Source: Gaiellasilicea sp045403015
GTDB lineage: Bacteria; Actinomycetota; Thermoleophilia; Gaiellales; Gaiellaceae
DNA: 5,118 nucleotides
Assembly: GCA_045403015.1 (NCBI GenBank)
Contig: JAXIPI010000449.1
Coordinates: 1 to 5,118, forward strand
Direction of reading: 5' to 3'
Under the pieces are notes generated by a model, which saw only the letters and a program-made list of their open reading frames with translations, had not been told where the DNA came from and did no database searches. Positions 1 to 5,118 of the stretch are shown piece after piece. The translations under genes and the position numbers were made by a program. The first letter of the stretch is position 1. Each line of letters starts with the position of its first letter.

Positions 1-913
1 GGCGGAGCAGCGCGACGTGCTCCTGCATCTTCGCCGCGTCGTGGTCGCGGACGATGAACTCGATCGTCGCCTCCTCGGCGCCGGCGGCGATCCTCGTCGG
101 GTGGACGAAGCCCTCGCGCTCCTCCGTCGTCTCCGGCGAGCGGCCGTCGCGCGGTAGACCGGCGACGAGATCGGCGGCCAGCTTTGCCGCGTTCACGAGC
201 TGTCCCTTCGCCGTGCCGGGATGAGTTGACCGGCCTCGGATCGTGATCGTCACCCTGGCGGCGTTGAACGTCTCCGCCTCGATCTCACCGAGCTCGGAGC
301 CGTCGAGCGTGTAGGCGTACTTCGCCCCGAAGCGCTCGAGGTCGAGATGGTCGGCACCGCCGGCGACCTCCTCATCGACCGTGAAGGAGACGCGAATGGG
401 CGCATGCTCGAGGTCCGGATTCCGCTTCAGGTGGGCGACCGCGGCCATGATCTCCGCGACACCGGCCTTGTCGTCTGCGCCCAGGAGAGTCGTGCCGTCC
501 GTGGTGACGATGTCGTGACCGAGCTTCTTCTTCAGCAGCGGCAGCTCCTCCGGGTCGAGCACGACGCTCGGGTCGCCGGGAAGCTCGATCACGCCGCCGT
601 CGTAGCCTTCGTGCACCTGCGGCTTGACACCTGTGCTCGTCACGTCCGGCGAGGTGTCGACGTGTGCGATCAGCCCGATCGCCGGCGCAGACTCGACGCC
701 CGGCAGCGATCCGTAGACGTAGCCGTACTCGTCGAGCCTGACGTCGTCGAGGCCGATTTCCTCAAGCTCGTCACGCAGGAGCCGCGCGAGGTCGAGCTGT
801 TTCTCGGTCGACGGCGAGGCATCCACTCCATGGGCGGATTGCGTGTCGATCCGGACGTAGCGTAGGAACCGCTCGAGGACGTCGTCCGCGAGCTCGGCCG
901 CGAGCGCCGTCAC
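1..913 (-). CDS. pepT: Peptidase T (tripeptide aminopeptidase, M20 family), C-terminus cut by window edge
   Basis: Cytoplasmic di-zinc aminopeptidase that releases the N-terminal residue of tripeptides. I translated this frame by hand: 304 residues are present, about three quarters of the roughly 408 residues of E. coli PepT, which it resembles along its whole length. Near the start is LERFLRYVRIDTQS, the usual PepT opening. The metal and catalytic residues follow in order: His84 and Asp86 in HVDTSPD, bridging Asp147 in LLGADDKAG, catalytic Glu181 and ligand Glu182 in VDEEVAGG, and Asp204 in YTLDGSELGE. The lid/dimer-domain motif STHPGTAKG contains His231. The last zinc ligand, a C-terminal His, lies outside the window. 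The start chosen is GTG at 911-913, ten bases after the stop of the upstream dipeptidase gene. No strong Shine-Dalgarno precedes it, so translational coupling is likely. An in-frame TTG at 938-940 is a less likely alternative. The truncation is due to the window edge; no frameshift is seen. Confidence 0.95.
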   Translation of the reverse strand, partial: MTALAAELADDVLERFLRYVRIDTQSAHGVDASPSTEKQLDLARLLRDELEEIGLDDVRLDEYGYVYGSLPGVESAPAIGLIAHVDTSPDVTSTGVKPQVHEGYDGGVIELPGDPSVVLDPEELPLLKKKLGHDIVTTDGTTLLGADDKAGVAEIMAAVAHLKRNPDLEHAPIRVSFTVDEEVAGGADHLDLERFGAKYAYTLDGSELGEIEAETFNAARVTITIRGRSTHPGTAKGQLVNAAKLAADLVAGLPRDGRSPETTEEREGFVHPTRIAAGAEEATIEFIVRDHDAAKMQEHVALLR

Positions 914-923
914 GAACTCGGCT

Positions 924-2261
924 CTAGGAGAGGTCGCCAAGACGTGTGTACAGCTCTCGAATGGTGTCGACGCCCCGCGGGAAGAACTCCACGAGCATGC
1001 GCTCGTTCGGCGAGTGCACGTTGCTCTCCGGCAGCGCGAAACCGGTGAGGATCGTCGGGATCCCCTTGTCCTGCAGCGCGGGCATGATCGGCAGTGTCCC
1101 GCCCGAGCGCGTGAGGATCGGCCTGATCCCGAAGGCCGACTCGAAGGCGTCCTGCGCGATCTTGATCACCGGGGATTCCGTCGCGACGAGCCCGGGACGG
1201 GTCGAGCCCGCAAGCTCCTCGACCTCGACCGTGGCTCCTGTGGGCGCAGCCTCCTTGAGCAGGCGCTCGACCTCGGGGGCAACCGCCTCCGGTGTCTGGC
1301 CAGGTGCGAGGCGAACGGTGAAGTTGGCCTGCGCGTCGCTGACCACGGTCGTGTTCTTGAGGCCGGGCTTGCCACCGAGGATGCCGTTCACTTCCACAGA
1401 CGGCTCCGCGGTCGTGCGGAGGTAGAACTCGTCGGCCGCCTTCGAGTCGTACGGAATGGCCCCCGCCTCGCGGAGAACGTCGGCGCCGGTCGGCTGCTGC
1501 GCCCAGCCGTCGCGCTCCTCGTCGGTGACCGGCGTGATCCCGATCCGCAACGCGTCCGGGACGCGGCCGTCGCGAGGCAGGATGCCGCCGAGGGTCTCCG
1601 CGAGCGCGTGGATCGCGTTCATCGCAGCGTTGCCGTACATCCCCGAATGAAGGTCGCGCTCGCCCGTGCGGACGCGGAGGTTGAACGCAGCGAGGCCGCG
1701 GGTGGCAATCGAGAGCGCCGGCAAGTCGCGCGACTCCATGCCGCCGTCGAAGATCACGCAGGCATCCGCCCCACGCTCGTCCTGTTCGAGGAACTGCACG
1801 ATCGACTGGCCGCCGACCTCCTCCTCGCCGTCGGAGACGACGCGAATGTTGATCGGGAGGGCCCCTTCGGCGGCGAGCAGCCCGGCGGCGTGCAGGATCA
1901 TCCACAGCTGGCCCTTGTCGTCGGCCACGCCGCGCGCGTACAGCCACTCGTCGCGGATCGTCGCCTCGAAGGGATCCGACTCCCACAGCTCGAGCGGCGC
2001 CGGCGGCTGGACGTCGAAGTGGCCGTAGCAGAGGATCGTCGGAGCGCTCTCGGCCCCCGACGAGGCGCGAATCTCGCCGACGACGAGCGGCCGCTCGCCG
2101 TACGGCACGAGCTCCGCCTCTCCGCCTCCGCGCGTGATCTTGTCGGCGACCCACTCGGCGGCTTGGACCACATCGTCGGCGTGCGCCGGATCGGCGCTCA
2201 CGGATTGGATGCGCAGGAGCTCGCTGAGCTCGTCGAACCAGGCTTTGTCCAAAGCGGCCAT
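924..2261 (-). CDS. M20 family dipeptidase (carnosinase/DapE-like metallopeptidase)
   Basis: Di-zinc hydrolase of the M20 family, in the CNDP2/PepV-like dipeptidase branch, expected to cleave dipeptides in the cytoplasm. With the ATG at 2259-2261 the product is 445 residues, normal for this family. All expected residues are visible: His81 and Asp83 in YGHFDVQPP, bridging Asp114 in GVADDKG, catalytic Glu147 and ligand Glu148 in DGEEEVGG, Asp172 in FDGGME, His205 in DLHSGMYGN (dimerisation domain), SGGTLPI at 386-392, and the C-terminal ligand His416 in NVHSPNE. The frame stays open for 98 more codons upstream, but that extension runs into the divergent gene, is Arg/Pro/Ser-rich and has no family counterpart, so it is rejected. 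No Shine-Dalgarno precedes the ATG, but a -10 box lies at the right distance for a leaderless mRNA. It is followed after 10 bp by pepT, so the two probably form one peptide-degradation operon. The exact dipeptide substrate cannot be read from the sequence. Confidence 0.95.
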   Translation of the reverse strand: MAALDKAWFDELSELLRIQSVSADPAHADDVVQAAEWVADKITRGGGEAELVPYGERPLVVGEIRASSGAESAPTILCYGHFDVQPPAPLELWESDPFEATIRDEWLYARGVADDKGQLWMILHAAGLLAAEGALPINIRVVSDGEEEVGGQSIVQFLEQDERGADACVIFDGGMESRDLPALSIATRGLAAFNLRVRTGERDLHSGMYGNAAMNAIHALAETLGGILPRDGRVPDALRIGITPVTDEERDGWAQQPTGADVLREAGAIPYDSKAADEFYLRTTAEPSVEVNGILGGKPGLKNTTVVSDAQANFTVRLAPGQTPEAVAPEVERLLKEAAPTGATVEVEELAGSTRPGLVATESPVIKIAQDAFESAFGIRPILTRSGGTLPIMPALQDKGIPTILTGFALPESNVHSPNERMLVEFFPRGVDTIRELYTRLGDLS

Positions 2262-2268
2262 CGGCGCG

Positions 2269-2274
2269 AGTCTA
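2269..2274 (-). promoter_or_regulatory. Candidate -10 box for a leaderless dipeptidase mRNA
   Basis: On the minus strand the hexamer TAGACT fits the TANNNT pattern of sigma-70 -10 boxes and the TAGRRT-like form common in actinobacteria. Seven bases separate it from the dipeptidase ATG, so transcription starting at the usual distance would begin on or next to the A of ATG. This agrees with the lack of any Shine-Dalgarno there. The -35 position (about 2292-2297, ACCGCC) does not match TTGACA, so the promoter would be weak or would need an activator. The call rests on position and pattern only. Confidence 0.45.
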
Positions 2275-2293
2275 GGTAAACCGGCTGCCTCGG

Positions 2294-2306
2294 CGGTCCG
2301 GGACCG
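2294..2306. promoter_or_regulatory. 13-bp perfect palindrome, possible operator in divergent spacer
   Basis: The sequence CGGTCC-G-GGACCG is a perfect inverted repeat with a single central base. It lies between the divergent dipeptidase and glycoside hydrolase-like genes. It overlaps the position where the -35 element of the dipeptidase promoter would fall, about 50 bp ahead of the plus-strand start. It could bind a dimeric regulator acting on either gene. A chance GC-rich palindrome cannot be excluded. The rest of the 94-bp spacer shows no convincing plus-strand promoter. Confidence 0.35.
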
Positions 2307-2341
2307 TCCTTTCGGGCGATTGCGCATGTCGGGCGGCTGCC

Positions 2342-2346
2342 GAGGA
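2342..2346 (+). promoter_or_regulatory. Shine-Dalgarno GAGGA for the glycoside hydrolase-like gene
   Basis: GAGGA ends nine bases before the ATG at 2356, a workable distance. It supports that start, which is also the one that gives a proper signal peptide. A second ATG at 2346 is in another frame and leads only to a short ORF. Confidence 0.6.
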
Positions 2347-2355
2347 TGAGAGCAG

Positions 2356-3435
2356 ATGAGAGTCACTGCGGCACTCTCGCTCTTGCTTCTGGCCCTGCTC
2401 GTCGGGCCGGAGCCTGCGCGCGCCGGCTCCGATCTCCTGATCGGGGTGCACGACGACAGCATCAAGTGGACGGAGCGGCCGACGCCGATCCTCGGCGCGA
2501 TGCGGGTGCTCGGTCTCGGAGGCATCCGCGTGACGCTCGAGTGGCGCCCTGGCAAGCGGCACCTGAGCGGCTCCGACCATGACGCGCTTCGGCGCGCCGT
2601 CGCCGCGAACGGATACGGCGTGCGGACCGTGCTCGGGGTCTACGGTCGGGCGGCCGACGCACCGCATGATCCCGAGGCCCGTGAGGACTACTGCCGTTTC
2701 GTCCGCAACGTCCTGCTCCGGTACGGCGAGGTTCGTGACGTGGTGATCTGGAACGAGGCGAACTCGGACACGTTCTGGCTCCCCCGCGAGGGCGCGCCCG
2801 CGGACTACGCGGCGCTCCTCGCCCGCTGCTGGGACCTCGTGCACGCGTCCGTGCCGGGCGTGAACGTCCTGTCGACGACGGCCTCGAGCCACGATGCGGC
2901 TGCGTTCATCCGCGGTGTCGGCGCGGCCTACCGTGCAAGCGGACGCCGGCTGCCACTCTTCGACGCCGCGGGCCACAACCCGTATCCGCTGTTCCCGGGC
3001 GAGCCGCCGACCGCACGACACGAGGTGTACGTCGGTCAGGGCGACTACGACCGTCTGGTCGCGGTGCTCGACGAGTCCTTCGCCGGCACGGCGCAGCCGC
3101 CTGCGCCGGTCTGGTACCTCGAGAACGGCTTCCAGACGACGACGGTCGGGGAACGGCGCCGCTCGCACTATTCCGGGCGCGAATCCGTCCCTCGGACGCT
3201 CGACCCAGACACGCAGGCGGATCAGATCGCGGCGGCTCTCCGGCTCGCATATTGCCAGCCTCGCGTCGCCGCCTACTTCAACTTCCTGCTCGTCGACGAG
3301 ACGGTGCTCGGAGGCTGGCAGTCGGGCCTGCTCTGGGCCGACTGGAGGCGCAAGCCCGCGTTCGAGGCTTACCGAGCGGCGATCGCCGAGGTCCGCAGCG
3401 GGGCCGTCGACTGCGCCGCAGTTCTGCGCGGCTGA
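2356..3435 (+). CDS. Secreted TIM-barrel glycoside hydrolase-like protein (clan A, GH39/GH5-like)
   Basis: Exported protein of 359 residues, probably a glycosidase acting on an extracellular or cell-envelope polysaccharide; the substrate is unknown. Residues 1-23 form a Sec signal peptide: MR, then a Leu/Ala-rich core and an ARA cleavage site before Gly24. It has no lipobox cysteine. The mature part has landmarks of a clan-A (beta/alpha)8 barrel: GIRVTLEW around 56-63 (strand 2, with Arg58), VIWNEAN at 130-136 with Glu134 as candidate acid/base at the end of strand 4, GHNPYP at 206-211 (a strand-6 type HxPY motif), and WYLENGF at 253-259 with Glu256 as candidate nucleophile at strand 7. The C-terminal KPAFEAYRAAI (333-343) is typical of bacterial GH39/GH5-like proteins. 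Four cysteines (113, 158, 300, 353) could form disulphides outside the cell. The usual Pro after the acid/base Glu is Ala. It diverges from the dipeptidase gene and converges with the sigma gene, so it is probably monocistronic. The fold is fairly sure; the family number and activity are not. Confidence 0.75.
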   Translation: MRVTAALSLLLLALLVGPEPARAGSDLLIGVHDDSIKWTERPTPILGAMRVLGLGGIRVTLEWRPGKRHLSGSDHDALRRAVAANGYGVRTVLGVYGRAADAPHDPEAREDYCRFVRNVLLRYGEVRDVVIWNEANSDTFWLPREGAPADYAALLARCWDLVHASVPGVNVLSTTASSHDAAAFIRGVGAAYRASGRRLPLFDAAGHNPYPLFPGEPPTARHEVYVGQGDYDRLVAVLDESFAGTAQPPAPVWYLENGFQTTTVGERRRSHYSGRESVPRTLDPDTQADQIAAALRLAYCQPRVAAYFNFLLVDETVLGGWQSGLLWADWRRKPAFEAYRAAIAEVRSGAVDCAAVLRG

Positions 3436-3438
3436 CTG

Positions 3439-4515
3439 CTACGCCACGTCGCGAAGCTGAGCAGCCAGCGCCAGAGCGCGGAGCTTCTTCAGGCCCTGGT
3501 TCTCAATCTGCCGAATCCGCTCGCGCGTCACGTTGAACGCGCGGCCGACCTCGTCGAGCGTGCGGGGCTGCTCGCCGTCGAGGCCATAGCGCAGCTCAAG
3601 CACACGGCGCTCACGGTGCGAGAGCGACTTCAGGATCGAGCGAAGCGCCTCGTTGCGCAGCGTCTCCTCAGCCATCTCGTCCGGCAGCGGCGCCGTCTCG
3701 TCGGTGAGGAAGTGCCCGAACTCCGACTCATCCTCGTCGCCGACAGGCTTCTCGAGTGAGATCGGCGTCTGTGCGCTCCTGCGGATCTGATCGATCTCCT
3801 CCGGCTGCAGGTCGAGCTCGATCCCGATCTCGAGCGCGCTCGGGTCGCGGCCGAGCTTCGCGCGGAGCGCGCGCTCGGTCCGAACGATCTGGGTCAGCTT
3901 CTCGACCACGTGCACCGGCATCCGGATCGTGCGCGCCTTGTCGGCGAGCGCCCGGGCGACGGCCTGGCGGATCCACCAGGTCGCGTACGTCGAGAACTTG
4001 AAGCCCTTGCGGTAGTCGAACTTCTCGGCCGCGCGGACGAGGCCGATCGTCCCCTCCTGGATCAGGTCGAGGAACGGGAGGCCCTGGTTGCGGTAGCGCT
4101 TGGCGATCGAGACGACGAGGCGCAGATTGGCCTCGACCATCGCCTGCTTCGCTTCGTGCTCCCCGCGCTCGATCCGCTTCGCGAGCTCGACCTCCTGCGC
4201 GGCCGTCAGGAGCGGCACCTTGCCGATGTCCTTCAGGAAGAGCTGCAGCGTGTCGGTCGAGACCTCGCGCGCCTCCTCCACTTCTGCCTCGGGCTCGTCG
4301 CGCTCCACGACCTCGATCTGGAGCTCGTCGAGCGCGGCATAGAACTCGTCCATCTGGCCGGCGTCGAGATCGAGCTCGTCCAGCGCGCTCGCGATGTCGT
4401 CCGCGATCAGCTTGCCGGCCTGCTTGCCGCTGTCCAGCAGCGCCTTTGCCTCGTTCGAGGCCATGACATCAAATGCCGGGCCTGCGATGGTGTTCGTGGT
4501 TCCCCCTGCGCTCAC
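3439..4515 (-). CDS. rpoD: RNA polymerase sigma-70 factor, RpoD/SigA type
   Basis: Sigma subunit that directs RNA polymerase to -10/-35 promoters. With GTG at 4513-4515 it has 358 residues. Region 1.1-like: ALLDSGKQAGKLI to LQIEVV, about 25-70. An acidic linker (71-85) follows. Region 1.2: DTLQLFLKDIGKVPLLT, 88-104. Region 2: NLRLVVSIAKRYRNQGLPFLD and LIQEGTIGLVRAAEKFDYRKG through STYATWWIRQA, 130-190. Region 3: about 200-275, with the finger-like TPISLEKPVGDEDE at 250-263. Region 4: about 290-350, with helix-turn-helix TLDEVGRAFNVTRERIRQIE at 319-338. In region 2.4, Gln184 matches E. coli Gln437, but the Thr440 position is Ala187. The GTG start is preferred because a purine-rich GGAGGGGGAG lies just upstream. 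An ATG at 4462-4464 (341 residues) lacks a Shine-Dalgarno, and a GTG at 4570-4572 lies inside the promoter region. The 1.1-like region and complete domains favour the housekeeping sigma, but an RpoD-like paralogue is possible. Confidence 0.93.
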   Translation of the reverse strand: MSAGGTTNTIAGPAFDVMASNEAKALLDSGKQAGKLIADDIASALDELDLDAGQMDEFYAALDELQIEVVERDEPEAEVEEAREVSTDTLQLFLKDIGKVPLLTAAQEVELAKRIERGEHEAKQAMVEANLRLVVSIAKRYRNQGLPFLDLIQEGTIGLVRAAEKFDYRKGFKFSTYATWWIRQAVARALADKARTIRMPVHVVEKLTQIVRTERALRAKLGRDPSALEIGIELDLQPEEIDQIRRSAQTPISLEKPVGDEDESEFGHFLTDETAPLPDEMAEETLRNEALRSILKSLSHRERRVLELRYGLDGEQPRTLDEVGRAFNVTRERIRQIENQGLKKLRALALAAQLRDVA

Positions 4516-4518
4516 TTC

Positions 4519-4530
4519 GGCTCCCCCTCC
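4519..4530 (-). promoter_or_regulatory. Strong Shine-Dalgarno deciding the sigma factor start
   Basis: The minus strand reads GGAGGGGGAGCC, ending three bases before the GTG at 4515. It contains GGAGG ten bases, and GGAG five bases, ahead of the start. No comparable site precedes the internal ATG at 4464, so the GTG is taken as the start. Confidence 0.65.
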
Positions 4531-4540
4531 GATCGCGCTC

Positions 4541-4569
4541 ACCGTAGTTGCGATTCGGAAAAACCGCAA
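4541..4569 (-). promoter_or_regulatory. Candidate promoter of the sigma factor gene
   Basis: On the minus strand, TTGCGG (4564-4569) and TACGGT (4541-4546) are separated by exactly 17 bases. TACGGT fits TANNNT; the -35 box matches TTGACA only in TTG. Transcription would start near 4534, giving a leader of about 19 bases that still includes the Shine-Dalgarno. A weaker second candidate lies further upstream: CTGGCA (4597-4602), 17 bases, then TAGGAA (4574-4579), which lacks the conserved final T. These are pattern-based calls with no expression evidence. Confidence 0.4.
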
Positions 4570-4570
4570 C
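4547..4570. repeat. Inverted repeat spanning the sigma gene promoter spacer
   Basis: GTTGCG (4547-4552) and CGCAAC (4565-4570) are perfect 6-bp arms separated by 12 bases with a short A/T run. One arm covers the candidate -35 box and the other abuts the -10 box, as expected of an operator that blocks polymerase. A chance occurrence remains possible. Confidence 0.4.
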
Positions 4571-4606
4571 ACCTTCCTAGCAAAGTTGTGGAACCTTGCC
4601 AGAAGC

Positions 4607-4616
4607 TCCGCGCGGA
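4607..4616. repeat. 10-bp palindrome in the sigma gene leader
   Basis: TCCGCGCGGA is a perfect 10-bp palindrome. It extends by two further base pairs (GC with GC) if one A is bulged. It lies just upstream of the weaker candidate promoter. No function can be assigned; short GC palindromes are frequent by chance in high-GC DNA. Confidence 0.25.
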
Positions 4617-4620
4617 AGCC

Positions 4621-4638
4621 ATAGGCCGTTAGACCTAT
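4621..4638 (-). terminator. Stem-loop just after the TPR gene, possible weak terminator or processing site
   Basis: In minus-strand RNA, AUAGGUC and GGCCUAU pair as a 7-bp stem including one G-U pair, closing on the tetraloop UAAC. It starts seven bases after the TPR gene stop codon. No U-tract follows, so it is not a classical intrinsic terminator. In plus-strand RNA the same position would be a C-A mismatch, so the hairpin fits minus-strand transcription. It may instead be an mRNA 3'-end or processing structure. Confidence 0.35.
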
Positions 4639-4645
4639 CTTGCGG

Positions 4646-5118
4646 TCAGCCGGTCCCGGCTTTTCCGAGCTCCTGGAGGTACCTGTCAGCCTCGCGGGCG
4701 ATGCGGCTTCCAGGCTCGGCCGCCTGAGCCAGCCGCAACTGGCGCTTCGCCGCCTTCACATCGCTCTGCCAGAGGAGGAGGACACCCAGGTGAAAGCGGA
4801 CGCTCGCCGACGCGGGAAACCGCTGCGTGAGCGGTCCGAGCCGGCCGAAAGCGCCCGCCGGATCGCTCTTCTCGTAGCGACCGACGGCGTCGGCGACCAG
4901 CGCGTCGACGTTGTTGGGCGCGAATCGCAGCGCCTCGGCGAAAGCACGACGCGCCGAGACAGGCCGGCCGAGCCGCTGCAGCGCGATCCCGTAGATCAGC
5001 AGACCACGCGGGCTGCGGTCGGCCCGTAGCGCCTCGAGCTGTGCCGCCGGCGTCCCGCCCCGAACCGGGTAGGCGAAGCTCGGCGTGAAGACCGGCAGGC
5101 CGGGCGCGAGCTCAGGGT
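4646..5118 (-). CDS. Tetratricopeptide-repeat protein, C-terminal part (5' end outside the window)
   Basis: Translated by hand from the right edge; the frame is open for 156 residues to a TGA at 4646-4648 and has no start codon requirement inside the window. After a 36-residue Pro/Ala-rich segment come three back-to-back units of exactly 34 residues (37-70, 71-104, 105-138). They carry the TPR pattern: small residues at position 8 (for example Ala in LIYGIALQRLG), an Ala in the second helix (RRAFAEAL), and a closing Pro turn (FAPNN, RFPAS, AEPGS). A short capping helix, IAREADRYLQELGK, ends the protein. TPRs are protein-protein interaction scaffolds, so no catalytic role can be inferred, and the missing N-terminus may hold a membrane anchor or another domain. 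It precedes the sigma gene on the same strand with a 130-bp gap. A stem-loop and separate candidate promoters lie in that gap, so co-transcription is uncertain. Confidence 0.82.
   Translation of the reverse strand, partial: PELAPGLPVFTPSFAYPVRGGTPAAQLEALRADRSPRGLLIYGIALQRLGRPVSARRAFAEALRFAPNNVDALVADAVGRYEKSDPAGAFGRLGPLTQRFPASASVRFHLGVLLLWQSDVKAAKRQLRLAQAAEPGSRIAREADRYLQELGKAGTG

Noticed and set aside
347..865. Plus-strand frame of 172 codons opposite pepT
   Set aside because: The minus strand here encodes PepT motifs without interruption; this frame has no family features.
910..2154. Minus-strand frame of 414 codons overlapping the dipeptidase in another phase
   Set aside because: Extreme Arg/Gly/Pro content and low complexity mark it as an off-frame reading of the real dipeptidase gene.
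2245..2278. TTGTCC and TAGGTA as a plus-strand promoter for the hydrolase-like gene
   Set aside because: The 22-base spacer is too long and the -10 candidate lacks the final T; no convincing plus-strand promoter was found.
1014..2279. Long plus-strand open frame of 421 codons opposite the dipeptidase gene
   Set aside because: It is an antisense shadow: the minus strand has every M20 active-site motif, while this frame is Arg/Asp/Leu-rich without recognisable domains. Long antisense frames are expected in high-GC genes.
2262..2555. 98-codon N-terminal extension of the dipeptidase frame
   Set aside because: It overlaps the divergent gene's coding start and signal peptide, lacks family counterparts and is of shadow-like composition.
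2272..3168. Minus-strand frame of 298 codons under the glycoside hydrolase-like gene
   Set aside because: It is antisense to a gene with signal peptide and barrel motifs, is Arg/Val-rich without domains, and would overlap the divergent spacer.
3910..4632. Plus-strand frame of 240 codons opposite the sigma factor gene
   Set aside because: It is a shadow of the highly conserved sigma-70 regions 1 and 2; its composition mirrors the antisense of acidic and helical codons.
4640..5029. Plus-strand frame of 129 codons at the right end
   Set aside because: The minus strand carries three exact 34-residue TPR units over the same stretch, so this is antisense noise.
1..5118. A novel defence, mobile or multi-gene specialised system
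   Set aside because: Every coding region resolves to a known fold (M20 peptidases, clan-A hydrolase, sigma-70, TPR). No repeats array, integrase, transposase, toxin-antitoxin pair or attachment site is visible.

Overview
This is a high-GC bacterial window with tightly packed genes, GTG starts alongside ATG, long antisense shadow frames and a possible leaderless promoter. Together with the sequence of the sigma-70 factor, this points to a high-GC actinobacterium, perhaps of the Thermoleophilia (Gaiella/Solirubrobacter-like) type. The taxonomic placement is inference from sequence style and was not confirmed by any search.

Layout. Bases 1-2261 hold two adjacent genes on the minus strand, both metallopeptidases of the M20 family. 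The first transcribed is a complete M20 dipeptidase (2261 down to 924). Ten bases later comes peptidase T (tripeptide aminopeptidase, 913 down to the window edge), whose C-terminus is cut off. They form a probable two-gene operon for cytoplasmic breakdown of short peptides. A 94-bp divergent spacer (2262-2355) holds a good -10 box placed for a leaderless dipeptidase transcript, a perfect 13-bp palindrome over the expected -35 position, and a Shine-Dalgarno sequence for the plus-strand gene. That gene (2356-3435) encodes a secreted TIM-barrel protein resembling clan-A glycoside hydrolases. It runs head-on into a minus-strand sigma-70 gene (rpoD/sigA type, 4515 to 3439), with only 3 bp between the two stop codons. 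Upstream of the sigma gene, a 130-bp leader (4516-4645) holds candidate promoters and three inverted repeats. From 4648 to the right edge is the C-terminal part of a TPR-repeat protein on the minus strand, cut off at its 5' end.

How the genes relate. The two peptidases plausibly work together on di- and tripeptides. The sigma factor is a housekeeping-type transcription factor, with the TPR protein as its upstream neighbour. The glycoside hydrolase-like gene shows no clear functional link to either side.

I see no phage, insertion sequence, CRISPR array, tRNA, rRNA or defence system. Most of the window is ordinary chromosome. The points most worth checking are the regulatory features of the two intergenic regions, the substrate of the secreted hydrolase-like protein, and a substitution in the -10 recognition helix of the sigma factor.
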